From Citrobacter sp. R56 (lineage in GTDB: Bacteria; Pseudomonadota; Gammaproteobacteria; Enterobacterales; Enterobacteriaceae), in contig NZ_CP069159.1 in NCBI RefSeq assembly GCF_016811995.1, forward strand, positions 4,588,001 to 4,652,000: a stretch of 64,000 nucleotides of DNA. The letters run 5' to 3'. The notes beneath the pieces were generated by a model. The model did no database searches. It saw only the letters and a list, made by a program, of their open reading frames with translations, and was not told the DNA's origin. Shown here in pieces: positions 63,903 through 64,000 of this stretch (position 1 is its first letter; each line of letters begins with the position of its first letter). The position numbers and the translations under genes are program-made.

Positions 63903-64000
<98 letters not shown>

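Overview
This is core chromosome of an enterobacterium close to Escherichia, Salmonella and Citrobacter. Almost every protein matches its E. coli counterpart in length and residue pattern, and gene order is that of the E. coli replication-origin region. It is not E. coli K-12: ilvG is intact (K-12 carries a frameshift), tnaCAB is missing between mnmE and mdtL, the bgl/yieKL/cbr block is missing between phoU and yieH, and a second ppiC-like gene sits beside ppiC. A Citrobacter- or Salmonella-like genome is the best guess. The genus cannot be fixed from this window alone.

Left arm (1-34,800): start of rep; two tandem parvulin genes; the isoleucine-valine cluster (ilvC, divergent ilvY, then ilvL-ilvX-ilvG-ilvM-ilvE-ilvD-ilvA with its attenuator); comM(yifB), maoP, hdfR; a complete ribosomal RNA operon on the minus strand (16S, tRNA-Glu, 23S, 5S, tRNA-Asp, tRNA-Trp) with P1 and P2 promoters; yieP-hsrA; the ribose operon rbsDACBKR; kup; ravA-viaA; asnA/asnC; mioC.

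Origin (about 34,825-35,091): oriC with three AT-rich 13-mers, DnaA boxes R1-R5, an IHF-like site and dense GATC sites, between mioC and mnmG. Most highly expressed genes are transcribed away from it: rrn, ilv and rbs on minus to the left, atp, glm and pst on plus to the right.

Right arm (35,183-64,000): mnmG-rsmG; the nine-gene ATP synthase operon atpIBEFHAGDC; glmU-glmS; the phosphate operon pstSCAB-phoU; yieH, adeP, chrR(yieF), yieE, yidZ, mdtL; then the mnmE-yidC-yidD-rnpA-rpmH cluster on the minus strand, with rpmH cut by the window end. Nine REP/BIME repeat loci lie between genes, several inside operons.

No phage, insertion sequence, CRISPR array, defence island or unknown multi-gene system was seen. 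The items most worth a second look are the tandem ppiC paralog, the non-consensus R4 DnaA box in oriC, a second RbsR-type palindrome upstream of rbsD, the 615-bp gene-free stretch before atpI with a reverse-facing terminator-like structure, and the paired hairpins where tna would lie.
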